From Prevotellaceae bacterium UBA1746 (GTDB lineage: Bacteria; Bacteroidota; Bacteroidia; Bacteroidales; Bacteroidaceae), in contig DCHS01000007.1 in assembly GCA_002314875.1 (NCBI GenBank), forward strand, positions 45,999-109,998: a stretch of 64,000 bases of DNA, written 5' to 3'. This document shows positions 25,799-34,422 of the stretch, one piece after another. The position numbers and the translations under genes are program-made. The notes below the pieces were generated by a model, which was not told the DNA's origin, made no database searches, and saw nothing but the letters and a program-made list of their open reading frames with translations. Position 1 is the stretch's first letter, and every line of letters begins with the position of its first letter.

Positions 25799-26758
25799 AT
25801 GGAAAGAACTACCATTTTCACCAAGGAATTCAAGGACATCGGCCTCGAAAAGATGCAGGAGATACAATATAAACTTAAAGCAGATAGTACTTTCTGCAAC
25901 GAGGACATTTTCTTTGCAGAGCAAATCCGTGATGTTCCCAACAAATCGAATATGAAGCTGGGCAAGATTGTACTCATTGTAATCTGTACCGAAGGGCATG
26001 CCGTAGCGACCATCAACGGAAGAAAATACGAAATCCAGAAAAATGACATGGTGCTCTTTGTCCAGCCGGACTTGCTGCTTTCTGCAATGGTCAGTACGGA
26101 TTTCCGATGCAATATCGCAGGGATATCTATGCAGAAGATTCAGGAAATCATCCACGGCGATGGCAGATTGGTTGAGTACTATTTCTTTTTCAATCAACAC
26201 CCGGTTATTCATCTCGCTGAGGACGAGGTGGACATTTTCGAACGATATAAAGCTTTATCTCGCCCCAAAAAAGACATCAAGTTCAAGAAAGAGGTAACGA
26301 ACGGTATCTTACAGGCTATGCTCTACGAAGTTCTTTCTTTTTGCGCTGTTCGATTCCAAGACTATAAGGAACAGCATATGGTCAGCATTTTAGGAAATCC
26401 CGTCGCTTTGGAGGATTCCAATAGTCATGACCAAGACATAGCCAAGCGTTTTCTGACGCTCCTCGTCGAGGATGACGGCAATCACCGTTCGGTGCAACAT
26501 TTCGCTGACCAGCTATGTATCACTCCGAAATACTTATCTACTATCGTAAAAAGCTTCACAGGACGTTCTCCTTCTGCCTGGATTCAGGAAAAAACCATCG
26601 ATAAAATTTGTAAACTGCTCACGACTACGGGAATATCTTGTAAGGAAATCGCCTTCCAAATGGACTTCTGCAACTCTTCTTCTTTCGGAAAATATGTAAA
26701 GCATAACCTTGGCTGTTCTCCACAGGAATACCGTAAAAAAAATAGAGTGCAATTGTAA
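25799..26758 (+). CDS. AraC-family transcriptional regulator
   Basis: The protein has 319 residues. Residues 1-180 are a cupin-like effector domain (GHAVATINGRKYEIQKNDMVLF is the barrel strand pattern), and residues about 210-315 hold two helix-turn-helix motifs: VQHFADQLCITPKYLSTIVK and SCKEIAFQMDFCNSSSFGKYVK, ending in GCSPQEYRK, the AraC/XylS signature. It is divergent from the heavy-metal efflux operon with a shared 205-bp control region, so local control of the pump is a reasonable guess. AraC-type members of this kind often sense small organic ligands, so another target is possible. Confidence 0.88.
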   Translation: MERTTIFTKEFKDIGLEKMQEIQYKLKADSTFCNEDIFFAEQIRDVPNKSNMKLGKIVLIVICTEGHAVATINGRKYEIQKNDMVLFVQPDLLLSAMVSTDFRCNIAGISMQKIQEIIHGDGRLVEYYFFFNQHPVIHLAEDEVDIFERYKALSRPKKDIKFKKEVTNGILQAMLYEVLSFCAVRFQDYKEQHMVSILGNPVALEDSNSHDQDIAKRFLTLLVEDDGNHRSVQHFADQLCITPKYLSTIVKSFTGRSPSAWIQEKTIDKICKLLTTTGISCKEIAFQMDFCNSSSFGKYVKHNLGCSPQEYRKKNRVQL

Positions 26759-26799
26759 TGACTATAGTTTTTTTAGCGCAAGAAATGCCAAATTAAAAA

Positions 26800-26841
26800 T
26801 TGAGGGAAAAGGATGGACTAAACGCCTCCTTTTCCCTCAAT
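26800..26841. terminator. Bidirectional terminator
   Basis: ATTGAGGGAAAAGGA pairs with TCCTTTTCCCTCAAT. It lies between the convergent AraC-type gene and the membrane protein gene. Confidence 0.85.
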
Positions 26842-26858
26842 AATATAATAAAATTCGC

Positions 26859-27542
26859 TTATTGCTTTACCTTTTCTATGTTCATTCTATCCAAAAGAAC
26901 AAGATAAGTAATTACAATGGCAAGACAAGAGATTGCTGATGTAAAGAATACACCGACACAACAAACTGCAAAACCTACAGCAGCAACGATAATTGCAACA
27001 ATAGCAAGGCCTATCAGTTCGAGTTCCTTGCCGCTGGTTGCTGACCAAGACCATTTTAATGCATCTATTACTGATATTTGTTCGTTATCCAAACAATAGA
27101 AATAAGCAAAGCCTAAACGGATGGCCAGATAAATGCCAGGAATAACACAGAAAAGGAGGCCAAGACTAACAATCATATAGTAGATAACGCTCGTACAGAA
27201 GAACTTCAAATACGTATTCAAAGGACGTCTGAATCCTGCCAAGTTGAAGCTTCCACCGCGACAAACGGCCAACAATCCATTATTTAGACCGAGAGAAAGG
27301 ACTATACTTACTGCATAAGAAAGAATAGTGCCCATATAAAAGGTGCCCATATGATTCATCGCGGTTTGCAGTTGTTGTGCATTACCACTTTGTATCGCAT
27401 TGATATAACCAGGAGGCAAAAAGTAAGAGCTAATACCTCCACTTATTAAATAATCCACAAAAAGGAAAAGGGCAATAGCGAGACCATGCTTCTTAGCAAG
27501 TTCCCATGCTTCACCAAAGATAAAAGAAACTGAAAGATCCAT
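26859..27542 (-). CDS. Polytopic membrane protein, unknown function
   Basis: The protein has 227 residues and about five to six hydrophobic segments, with the shape of DUF975/YciC-like proteins: a first helix AIALFLFVDYLISGG, central IYYMIVSLGLLFCVIPGIYLAIR (the VIPGIYLAIR motif recurs in that group) and a Cys-containing last helix. The segment FAYFYCLDNEQISVIDALKWSW is also typical, where 'ALK.SW' follows a charged loop. It has no known function. It lies 77 bp downstream of the 128-residue membrane protein and may be transcribed with it. Confidence 0.75.
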   Translation of the reverse strand: MDLSVSFIFGEAWELAKKHGLAIALFLFVDYLISGGISSYFLPPGYINAIQSGNAQQLQTAMNHMGTFYMGTILSYAVSIVLSLGLNNGLLAVCRGGSFNLAGFRRPLNTYLKFFCTSVIYYMIVSLGLLFCVIPGIYLAIRLGFAYFYCLDNEQISVIDALKWSWSATSGKELELIGLAIVAIIVAAVGFAVCCVGVFFTSAISCLAIVITYLVLLDRMNIEKVKQ

Positions 27543-27619
27543 ATACTATTTGTTTTGAGTTTTATAAGTTAGACGCACAGTCTTGCCATTTACTACAAGA
27601 AGATTCTATAAATCAGAAC

Positions 27620-28006
27620 TTATAGGTTCTTCTTCTCTTCTTTCTCCAATTCGTAGGGAATGCGGAAAGCGGTGTAAAGTTCGAGGATAGCCGCAACAAT
27701 CAAAACAATTTTCCATTCATCGGCACGAAGCGGGCCCAACTGGTAACGCTTCATAATCATCAGACAGGCGGTTACCATCAACAGAATGGCACCCAGCAAT
27801 TGCTGACGACGGAGACGCTTTATCACAAAATTGTTTCCTTCATAACGCTGCAACATCTGCATGCTGCCAAACAGAAGAGCACCGATAGCAAATACCATTG
27901 AAGCGTGGCTGCTCAATGCGGGAACCATAGGAAGAATCGCTCCTGCAACGAGAAGGATGCCCCCTACCTGAAAAAGGATATTCTGGATATTATTCAGCTG
28001 CTTCAT
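27620..28006 (-). CDS. Small four-helix membrane protein, unknown
   Basis: The protein has 128 residues with four hydrophobic helices in two pairs and short charged loops: LFQVGGILLVAGAILPMVP, ASMVFAIGALLFGSM, QQLLGAILLMVTACLMIM and IVLIVAAILELYTAF, ending in a Lys/Glu-rich tail. No family was recognised. It starts 3 bp after the FtsB-like gene, so it is probably in the same operon and may be an envelope factor. Confidence 0.75.
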   Translation of the reverse strand: MKQLNNIQNILFQVGGILLVAGAILPMVPALSSHASMVFAIGALLFGSMQMLQRYEGNNFVIKRLRRQQLLGAILLMVTACLMIMKRYQLGPLRADEWKIVLIVAAILELYTAFRIPYELEKEEKKNL

Positions 28007-28009
28007 GTC

Positions 28010-28318
28010 TTATTCCTTATTTCCCTCTTCAACGATATAAATATCCTCATCGTTGGTTTTCATACGGAGGGTTACACGTGCTACTTCCTCAATGGCTTCC
28101 TGCGATTTTTCCAAACGCTGGAGTTGAGCATTTGAATTGTTGTATTCTTCTTCGAAATAAGCAATCTCAGAACGAAGACGAGCGTTATCCTGCTTGAGTT
28201 TAAGCAAATTCAGAATACTATTCTCGTCAAAAAAACCGACAACCACGACGAAGAACACCGTAACCCAGAGACTACGGCGTCCCCAAAGGAACGACAAGAT
28301 TGACAGTGCTTTACTCAT
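28010..28318 (-). CDS. ftsB: FtsB/DivIC-type septum formation protein
   Basis: The bitopic protein has 102 residues: a short cytoplasmic start, one transmembrane helix (LWVTVFFVVVVGFF at 17-30), then a coiled coil from about 35 to 80 (LKLKQDNARLRSEIAYFEEE) and a short C-terminal tail. This is the DivIC/FtsB layout; such proteins join FtsL and FtsQ in the divisome. The usual R/K-P end motif is represented by ARVTLRMKTNDEDIYIV, where family members have AR..L.M....E..Y.I. It lies between queF (35 bp) and the 128-residue membrane protein (3 bp). Confidence 0.83.
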   Translation of the reverse strand: MSKALSILSFLWGRRSLWVTVFFVVVVGFFDENSILNLLKLKQDNARLRSEIAYFEEEYNNSNAQLQRLEKSQEAIEEVARVTLRMKTNDEDIYIVEEGNKE

Positions 28319-28353
28319 TTTCTTTTGGATTTTTTACAGCGTTGTTTTGAGAT

Positions 28354-28815
28354 TTAAAGATCGTGCTGCTGCATACGATACTCTGCGAGCTGCTCGTATT
28401 TTGTACCCGGACGGCCATAGTTTGCGTAGGGCCAGATACTGATGCCACCACGAGGGGTGAAAATACCCGTAACTTCAATGTATTTGGGATCCATCAGTTT
28501 GATAAGGTCCTTCATAATGATGTTCACGCAGTCCTCATGGAAATCACCATGGTTACGGAAGGAGAAGAGATAGAGTTTGAGACTCTTTGACTCCACCATA
28601 CGAACATCAGGAATATAAGAAATACGGATTTCTGCAAAATCAGGCTGACCGGTAATCGGGCAGAGGCTGGTAAATTCGGGGCAATTGAAGCGTACCCAGT
28701 AGTCATTGCCGGGGTGCTTGTTGACGAATGATTCCAAAACCTCGGGAGCATAGTCACTCTTGTATTCTGTCTTTCGGCCTAACGTCTGAAGGCCTTCATT
28801 TTCTCTACTTCCCAT
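28354..28815 (-). CDS. queF: NADPH-dependent preQ0 reductase QueF
   Basis: The 153-residue protein is of the unimodal type. The catalytic motif SLCPITGQPDF carries Cys52, which forms the thioimide with preQ0, and Asp59. The NADPH-binding ESKSLKLYLFSFRNHGDFHED motif follows at about residue 75-95. It converts 7-cyano-7-deazaguanine to preQ1 for queuosine in tRNA. It starts 2 bp after queC, so the last two preQ1 steps are made from one transcript; queD and queE are not in the window. Confidence 0.95.
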   Translation of the reverse strand: MGSRENEGLQTLGRKTEYKSDYAPEVLESFVNKHPGNDYWVRFNCPEFTSLCPITGQPDFAEIRISYIPDVRMVESKSLKLYLFSFRNHGDFHEDCVNIIMKDLIKLMDPKYIEVTGIFTPRGGISIWPYANYGRPGTKYEQLAEYRMQQHDL

Positions 28816-28817
28816 AA

Positions 28818-29474
28818 TTACTTTTTACTTTCGAGATATTTTTCCAAGCCCGCACGACGAAGCTTGCAGGCAGGACAATGGCCACAGCCATCACCAACAA
28901 TACCGTTGTAGCAGGTAAGGGTACGATAGCGTACGATATCAAGAACACCTAAGTCGTCGGCGAGTTTCCAGGTTTCCTGCTTGTCAATCCACATCAAAGG
29001 TGTGTGGATAACGAACTGCTCGTCCATAGCAAGATTCAAAGAAACATTGAGACTGCGGATGAACGAATCACGGCAATCAGGATAGCCAGAGAAGTCCGTC
29101 TGGCTCACACCGGTTACAATATCAAAAGCACCGATCTCACGAGCATGAACGGCAGCAATGCTGATAAAGAAAAGGTTACGTCCAGGAACGAAGGTATTGG
29201 GGAATGAGTCCGCCGGCTTCTCCTGATCCATTTCGATGGAGGTATCAGTCAAAGAGTTATGACTCAACTGAGAGATAAAGCGAACATCCATAAGACGGAA
29301 AGGTATGCCCTCTTCCTTACAGATTTGTTCAGCAATCTCAACTTCGTGGCTATGTTTCTGGCCATAGAGAAAGGTAATAGCGTATACTTCCTCGAAATGT
29401 TTTTTCGCCCAGTAAAGGCAGGTCGTTGAATCCTGACCTCCACTGAATACGACTAATGCTTTACTTCTTTTCAT
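28818..29474 (-). CDS. queC: 7-cyano-7-deazaguanine synthase QueC
   Basis: The 218-residue PP-loop enzyme has its start set at 29474 (MKRSKALVVF), because the nine upstream residues add only Lys/Asn and the P-loop is normally near the N-terminus. FSGGQDSTTC (9-18) is the ATP pyrophosphatase motif; CGHCPACKLRRAG near the C-terminus carries zinc-binding cysteines. It converts 7-carboxy-7-deazaguanine to preQ0 with ATP and ammonia. Tight spacing with queF shows a functional operon. Confidence 0.95.
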   Translation of the reverse strand: MKRSKALVVFSGGQDSTTCLYWAKKHFEEVYAITFLYGQKHSHEVEIAEQICKEEGIPFRLMDVRFISQLSHNSLTDTSIEMDQEKPADSFPNTFVPGRNLFFISIAAVHAREIGAFDIVTGVSQTDFSGYPDCRDSFIRSLNVSLNLAMDEQFVIHTPLMWIDKQETWKLADDLGVLDIVRYRTLTCYNGIVGDGCGHCPACKLRRAGLEKYLESKK

Positions 29475-29514
29475 TTTCTTGTTTTTTAAGAGGTTATTCA
29501 AGCACTCTGTTGAT

Positions 29515-29607
29515 AATTAAGAATTAAGAATTTTGAATTTTGAATTACCATACGGTCGATGCATTGCGCCAGCCCTTTCTTAATTCTTAATTCAAAATTC
29601 ATAATTC
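29515..29607. repeat. Long AT-rich inverted repeat between queC and lysS
   Basis: The left arm (29515-29547) is built of AATTAAGAATTAAGAATTTT and TGAATT units; the right arm (29578-29607) is its near reverse complement, with about 30 nt between them. It can form a long hairpin downstream of lysS and upstream of queC. The same units occur singly at 13391-13420 and 16081-16113. Confidence 0.7.
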
Positions 29608-29617
29608 ACTTTTTCAC

Positions 29618-31429
29618 TTATTCTCCGAGAGCAGCGACCCACTCAGCGATAGTATTCACAGCAGGACGTTCAATCTCGGTAATCTTGTACTTCTTGAGAA
29701 CTTCGTGAATCTGCTGCTGGATCTTCTGAGGATTACCACCCTTCAAGTCGTTCACAAGATAGTAGCCGACCTTCTGGAGTACGGGAACGATTTCTGCGGG
29801 AATACCTACTGCGGTGTAAGCGTCAACCTTATCACGAGCGGGCTTCTTTTCTGGCTTCATCTGGGGGAAGAGCATAACTTCACCGATAGCGAATTTACCA
29901 GTAAGGAGCATCACGAGACGGTCAATACCGATACCAACACCGAAGGTGGGAGGCATACCATACTGAAGAGCACGGAGGAAGTCCTGGTCGATGATCATTG
30001 CTTCATCATCACCCTTATCAGCGAGGCGCATCTGTTCCTTGAAACGGTCTTCCTGATCAAGGGGATCGTTCAACTCAGAATATGCGTTTGCCAATTCCTT
30101 ACCATTGACCATCAACTCGAAACGCTCGGTGAGGCCGGGCTTGCTGCGGTGCATCTTGGTAAGAGGAGACATTTCAACAGGATAATCCATAATGAAGGTA
30201 GGCTGGATGAAGTCGCCTTCGCAAGTCTCGCCGAAGATTTCGTCGATGAGCTTACCCTTACCCATGGTTTCGTCAACCTCGATACCGAGCTTCTTAGCCA
30301 CCTCACGAATCTCATCTTCGTTCATAGGATAGAGGTCGTAACCGGTCTTCTCCTTAATTGCATCGAGGATGGGGAGACGACGGAAGGGAGCACGGAAGGA
30401 AATCACCTTGCCGTCAATTTCAACCTCGGGCTTACCGTTTACAGCGATACAGATTTCCTCAAGCATCTTCTCGGTGAAGGTCATACCCCAGTTGAGGTCC
30501 TTGTAGCTCACATAGAGTTCCATACAGGTAAACTCTGGGTTGTGGGTCTTGTCCATGCCTTCGTTACGGAAGTTCTTACCCATTTCGTAAACACCTTCGA
30601 AACCACCAACAATCAGACGCTTGAGGTAGAGTTCGGTAGCAATACGCATGTACATATCCTGGCTGAGGGCATTGAAGTGGGTCATGAAGGGACGGGCACT
30701 TGCACCACCAGCGATGTTCTGGAGGATAGGAGTATCAACCTCGGTATAACCAGCGTCATCAAGGATGCGGCGCATGGTACGAACGATGGTAGCACGCTTG
30801 AGGAAGGTATCCTTAACACCGTTATTCACGATGAGGTCAACATAGCGTTGACGATAGCGAAGTTCGGGATCATCAAAGGCATCGAAAACGTTACCTTCTG
30901 CATCGGTCTTTACTACGGGCAGGGGCTTGAGGCTCTTGCTGAGGAGGGTAAGGCTCTGGGCGTGAACACTGATTTCGCCGGTCTTGGTACGGAAAACATA
31001 ACCAGTAACACCGATGAAGTCGCCGAGGTCGAGAAGTTTCTTGAAAACGACATTGTAAAGGTCCTTGTTCTCTTCGGGACAGATTTCGTCACGCTGAACA
31101 TAAACCTGGATACGGCCCTTGGAATCCTGGAGTTCCGCAAAACCAGCCTTACCCATGATACGACGGCCCATCATACGACCTGCAATGGTGACAACGCGGC
31201 TGTTCGCTGCGGTTGCTGCCTCGCGTACGGGATTGCCTTCTTCATCGAGAATATCGTTGCCTGCCTCATCCTTCTGATTGGGGAGGTCAACAAACTGTTC
31301 ACGGATATCGTCGCTCCATGCGGTAACGGGGAATTCTGCTGCGGGATAGGGATCGATGCCCATCTGGCGTAACTGTTCAAGCGAGCCACGGCGCGCTATT
31401 TCTTGTTCACTAAGTTCGAGATTAATCAT
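29618..31429 (-). CDS. lysS: Lysyl-tRNA synthetase, class II
   Basis: The enzyme has 603 residues. An OB-fold anticodon-binding domain lies at about 70-185 (AGRMMGRRIMGKAGFAELQD), then the class II core: motif 2 FRNEGMDKTHNPEFT and motif 3 GVGIGIDRLVMLLTG. It charges tRNA-Lys. It is about 100 residues longer than E. coli LysS, mainly from a charged insert near residues 50-65 and a C-terminal extension of about 75 residues after FPQMKPEKKP, as in other Bacteroidetes. It has its own promoter at 31504-31535; a candidate RNA gene lies just upstream. Confidence 0.96.
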   Translation of the reverse strand: MINLELSEQEIARRGSLEQLRQMGIDPYPAAEFPVTAWSDDIREQFVDLPNQKDEAGNDILDEEGNPVREAATAANSRVVTIAGRMMGRRIMGKAGFAELQDSKGRIQVYVQRDEICPEENKDLYNVVFKKLLDLGDFIGVTGYVFRTKTGEISVHAQSLTLLSKSLKPLPVVKTDAEGNVFDAFDDPELRYRQRYVDLIVNNGVKDTFLKRATIVRTMRRILDDAGYTEVDTPILQNIAGGASARPFMTHFNALSQDMYMRIATELYLKRLIVGGFEGVYEMGKNFRNEGMDKTHNPEFTCMELYVSYKDLNWGMTFTEKMLEEICIAVNGKPEVEIDGKVISFRAPFRRLPILDAIKEKTGYDLYPMNEDEIREVAKKLGIEVDETMGKGKLIDEIFGETCEGDFIQPTFIMDYPVEMSPLTKMHRSKPGLTERFELMVNGKELANAYSELNDPLDQEDRFKEQMRLADKGDDEAMIIDQDFLRALQYGMPPTFGVGIGIDRLVMLLTGKFAIGEVMLFPQMKPEKKPARDKVDAYTAVGIPAEIVPVLQKVGYYLVNDLKGGNPQKIQQQIHEVLKKYKITEIERPAVNTIAEWVAALGE

Positions 31430-31503
31430 ATTTTTATTGTTTATTTTGATTCTATAAGATGGAAAAAGTCACTCTCAAAAGCAGACTCCTCCAATTTCGG
31501 GCG

Positions 31504-31535
31504 CAAAAGTACGACTTTTTTCGCATTCCACCAAA
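31504..31535 (-). promoter_or_regulatory. Promoter of lysS
   Basis: The minus-strand -7 is TACTTTTG (31504-31511) and a -33 TTTG lies at 31532-31535 with a 20-nt spacer. Transcription would start near 31497, about 68 nt before the lysS ATG. Confidence 0.7.
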
Positions 31536-31575
31536 AATTCTCCATATTATTATCGCGCGCGTAAAACATTAAGGG

Positions 31576-31622
31576 CATAAAAAATGCCGCTGCGACCTGC
31601 TCACGCAGATATTTGCAGCGGC
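31576..31622 (-). terminator. Terminator of the candidate RNA
   Basis: GCCGCTGC (minus strand, from 31622) pairs with GCAGCGGC (to 31586). The minus strand then reads ATTTTTTATG. It lies about 40 nt upstream of the lysS -33 element. Confidence 0.75.
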
Positions 31623-31753
31623 CCTCACTACTAACCAAAAGTGAAGAAATCGCGAAAAACGCTTTTTAGTCTTTTAACCGATTCCTGACATCTTCTCCTA
31701 CAGGAATCTACGTTAAGTTTCGTTTTGTTTGTTTTTGTGTTGTTTTTGTTTAC
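31576..31753 (-). ncRNA. Candidate structured small RNA, about 178 nt
   Basis: The span is defined by a full consensus promoter (31759-31789) and a terminator hairpin with a T tract (31576-31622), both on the minus strand, with no open frame of note. From 5' to 3' the RNA has an A-rich start, a hairpin GATTCCTG/CAGGAATC (31679-31707), a small GCG/CGC hairpin, an element CTTCACTTTTGGTTAG also found in the repeat at 38115-38195, and a 3' stem GCCGCTGC/GCAGCGGC with an inner CTGC-GTGA-GCAG tetraloop hairpin. It is placed between the murF-alr terminator and the lysS promoter. It could be a free sRNA or a leader of lysS with an attenuator. No known family was recognised. Confidence 0.6.
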
Positions 31754-31758
31754 ATGTG

Positions 31759-31789
31759 CAAAGGTAAGGGCATTTTTCCTTTTCGCAAA
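31759..31789 (-). promoter_or_regulatory. Full consensus promoter of the candidate RNA
   Basis: The minus-strand -33 TTTG (31786-31789), an exact 19-nt spacer, and -7 TACCTTTG (31759-31766). It is among the best promoter matches in the window. Confidence 0.75.
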
Positions 31790-31816
31790 GAAAAATCAAG
31801 AAAAAAGTATAAAAAA

Positions 31817-31862
31817 GTTGCAAAATGCACCGTTTTTCTTTTCAAACGATACATTTTGCAAC
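31817..31862 (-). terminator. Terminator of murF-alr
   Basis: GTTGCAAAATG (31817-31827) pairs with CATTTTGCAAC (31852-31862), with an inner CGTTT/AAACG stem. On the minus strand it is followed by TTTTTTATACTTTTTT. It ends the murF-alr transcript before the RNA promoter. Confidence 0.85.
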
Positions 31863-31887
31863 ATTTAACAAGCAAAAAGATAACTTT

Positions 31888-34422
31888 TTATTGGAAATAC
31901 ACCCTCTTCACGCGGTCACTGACACTTGTCAGCACTTCGTAAGGAATTGTACCGAGGATATCTGAAAGGGTCGTCACTGGAAGATGTTCGCCAAAGATTT
32001 CAACACTGTCGCCTTCACGGCAATCAATACCGGTTACGTCAAGCATACAAACATCCATGCAGATATTACCCACATAGGGCGCCTTTTGGCCATTGACGAG
32101 GGCATAGCCGTTCTGGTGGCCCAAATGACGATCTAAACCGTCGGCGTAGCCGATAGGAATGGCAGCAATGCGGGCAGGATGGTCAACGACCGTTCGTCTG
32201 CTATATCCTACACTCGTTCCCGCTTCAACCTCTCGAATCTGCAAGATGGTGGTCTTCAAGGTAGTAACATTGTTGATACGGCCATTGGTCACAGGATCCA
32301 CGCCATAAAGTCCTAGTCCCAGACGGCACATATCGAGATGACGTTCTGGGAAACGCTGGATACCTGCTGAATTGCAGATATGGCGAAGAATTTTGTAAGG
32401 AGCAGCAGCCTGCAACTGCTTTGAAGCACGATCGAAACGCTCAAACTGCCAGTCTGAAAATTCATTGAAATTTTCGCTGTCACTGCCTACAAAATGTGAG
32501 AAGACGGAACGCGGACGAAGGGCCTGTTGCTGCTCGAGGCGGACAATAAGTTCTGGCATATCCTTGTCGGGGTTGAAGCCCAAACGGCACATGCCGGTAT
32601 CAAGTTTGATATGAACAGGGAAACCGGTAATACCTTCTCTACGAGCAGCTTTCACCAAGGCATCGAGAATGCGGAAACTATAAACTTCTGGTTCCAGACG
32701 ATATTGGAAAAGGGTATGGAACGATGACATCTCGGGATTCATGATGATGATACCCATGGTGATACCAGCCTTACGGAGTTCTGCTCCTTCGTCGGCGACG
32801 GCAACTGCCAGGTAATCCACGCCAAGGTCCTGAAGGGTTCGTGCAACTTCCACGGAACCACTACCATACGCTCCTGCCTTCACCATACAGATGAGTTTGG
32901 TTTCCGGTTTCATAAAGGAACGGTAATGGCGGACGTTTTCTGCCAAAGCTCCAAGATCTACTTCGAGAACGGTTTCGTGGACCTTCAGTTCCAACTGCTC
33001 TGCAATGCGGTCGAAACGGAAATTTCTTGCACCTTTCAGTAGGACAATGTTGTCGCTCATATCCTCAAGCATTCCACTAGCGAGGAAATCTTCGGTCGTT
33101 TTATAGAAATACTTCTCCACCGTGAAAGCGGAATGGGCGGCAGAGATATGTTTTCCTATACCGACCAAAGTATTCACGCCACGGGTAGCAACCATATCAG
33201 CAACACGACTGTAAAGTGTTTCATCCTCAAGACCGGTCTGCTGCAAATCACTGAGGATGAGTACGGAGCGGCGTTCTTTCTGGCGACGATGAAGGAAATC
33301 AAGAGCGATGTCCAAACTCGTCAAATCGGAATTGTAGGAGTCATTGATCAAAGTTAGACCGCGTACACCCTGCTTCACTTCAAGACGCATGGCAACGGGA
33401 GAAAGTTTTTCGGCGCGTTCGCAGATTTCTGCAGGAGTGAGTCCCAATACAAGGCTGGTAGCGATGGCATGAATGGCATTTTGCATGGAAGCTTCATCGC
33501 CAAAGGGAATACGGGCTTCGTAGTCCTTACCCTCATAGATATAGGAAAGGTGGACATGATCATCACGCTTTTCTATTTTACTGATATAAAGAGGAGCGGA
33601 AGGATCATTCTTTGACCAACCGAATTTGCGGCCATGGAAACGGCTTTGGGCAAGGCAGCGGGTAATGATGTCGTCGTCAGCCTCATAAACAAGGACTTCG
33701 GCATCATCGAAGAGACTCAGCTTTTCCAAACATTTCTCTTCCATTGAAGCAAAATTCTCCTGATGGGCAAGACCGATATTGGTCATCACGCCGATGGTTG
33801 GCTGAATAATGGCACGGAGACTGGGCATCTCTCCTCTTTGAGATATGGCAGCCTCAAAAATTCCCACACGACTCTCATCGGTCAGAAGCCAGACAGACAT
33901 CGGCACACCAATCTGCGAATTGTAACTTCTCGGTGAACGGGTAACGGCGCGTGAGGGAGTCATCAACTGATAAATCCACTCTTTTACTGTCGTCTTTCCG
34001 TTACTTCCTGCAACACCTACCACAGGAACGTCATATTCATCACGATGACGCTCTGCCAGGCGCTGGAGGGCTTTCAAAGGCGACACCACCTCGAGGAAAT
34101 TTGCATCGGGATAGAGTTTTTTCCGATCGTTCAAATCCTGATTATCCAGATTCTTACGGGAGATGTTGCCGTAGTCGGCGGTATCAAGACCGCGTTCTTT
34201 CCAAGGCACTGCGCTCACCACAAAATTTCTCACACCACGGCGATAAAGGTCGTCAATATAGCGATGACCGTCGCCTGTGCGGGTACGGAGGGCAAAAAAC
34301 AAAGTCGTCTCGGGGAATGCAAGAGAACGGCTGTCTGTCAGAAGCCAATCAATCTGGGCCTCTATGGAGCCATAGCGATGGGCGCCAATCAGCGTCGCCA
34401 CCTTTTCTATTGAATAAGACAT
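31888..34422 (-). CDS. murF-alr: Fused UDP-MurNAc-tripeptide:D-Ala-D-Ala ligase / alanine racemase
   Basis: The 844-residue bifunctional enzyme starts at 34422 (MSYSIEKV). Residues 1-450 are MurF: the ATP loop GSNGKTT at 139-145, then ISQRGEMPSL, NIGLAHQENF and NDSYNSDLTSL. Residues about 460-844 are a fold-III alanine racemase: PLP lysine K515 in VKAGAYGSG and the catalytic tyrosine Y740 in VGYSRR, with CNSAGI and CMDVCMLDV typical of Alr. It supplies D-Ala and attaches the D-Ala-D-Ala dipeptide to the peptidoglycan precursor in the cytoplasm. This fusion is known from Bacteroidetes. It is monocistronic with its own terminator. Confidence 0.95.
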   Translation of the reverse strand: MSYSIEKVATLIGAHRYGSIEAQIDWLLTDSRSLAFPETTLFFALRTRTGDGHRYIDDLYRRGVRNFVVSAVPWKERGLDTADYGNISRKNLDNQDLNDRKKLYPDANFLEVVSPLKALQRLAERHRDEYDVPVVGVAGSNGKTTVKEWIYQLMTPSRAVTRSPRSYNSQIGVPMSVWLLTDESRVGIFEAAISQRGEMPSLRAIIQPTIGVMTNIGLAHQENFASMEEKCLEKLSLFDDAEVLVYEADDDIITRCLAQSRFHGRKFGWSKNDPSAPLYISKIEKRDDHVHLSYIYEGKDYEARIPFGDEASMQNAIHAIATSLVLGLTPAEICERAEKLSPVAMRLEVKQGVRGLTLINDSYNSDLTSLDIALDFLHRRQKERRSVLILSDLQQTGLEDETLYSRVADMVATRGVNTLVGIGKHISAAHSAFTVEKYFYKTTEDFLASGMLEDMSDNIVLLKGARNFRFDRIAEQLELKVHETVLEVDLGALAENVRHYRSFMKPETKLICMVKAGAYGSGSVEVARTLQDLGVDYLAVAVADEGAELRKAGITMGIIIMNPEMSSFHTLFQYRLEPEVYSFRILDALVKAARREGITGFPVHIKLDTGMCRLGFNPDKDMPELIVRLEQQQALRPRSVFSHFVGSDSENFNEFSDWQFERFDRASKQLQAAAPYKILRHICNSAGIQRFPERHLDMCRLGLGLYGVDPVTNGRINNVTTLKTTILQIREVEAGTSVGYSRRTVVDHPARIAAIPIGYADGLDRHLGHQNGYALVNGQKAPYVGNICMDVCMLDVTGIDCREGDSVEIFGEHLPVTTLSDILGTIPYEVLTSVSDRVKRVYFQ

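Noticed and set aside
29705..31372. 555-codon open frame on the plus strand, opposite lysS
   Set aside because: It is the shadow of a highly biased lysS frame: no signal, domain or promoter is visible, and lysS is certain.
31441..31638. 65-codon minus-strand frame upstream of lysS
   Set aside because: It runs across the terminator of the candidate RNA and the lysS promoter and shows no conserved features.
31576..31753. 6S RNA as identity of the candidate RNA
   Set aside because: The two ends are not complementary and there is no single long rod with a central bubble; several local hairpins are seen instead.
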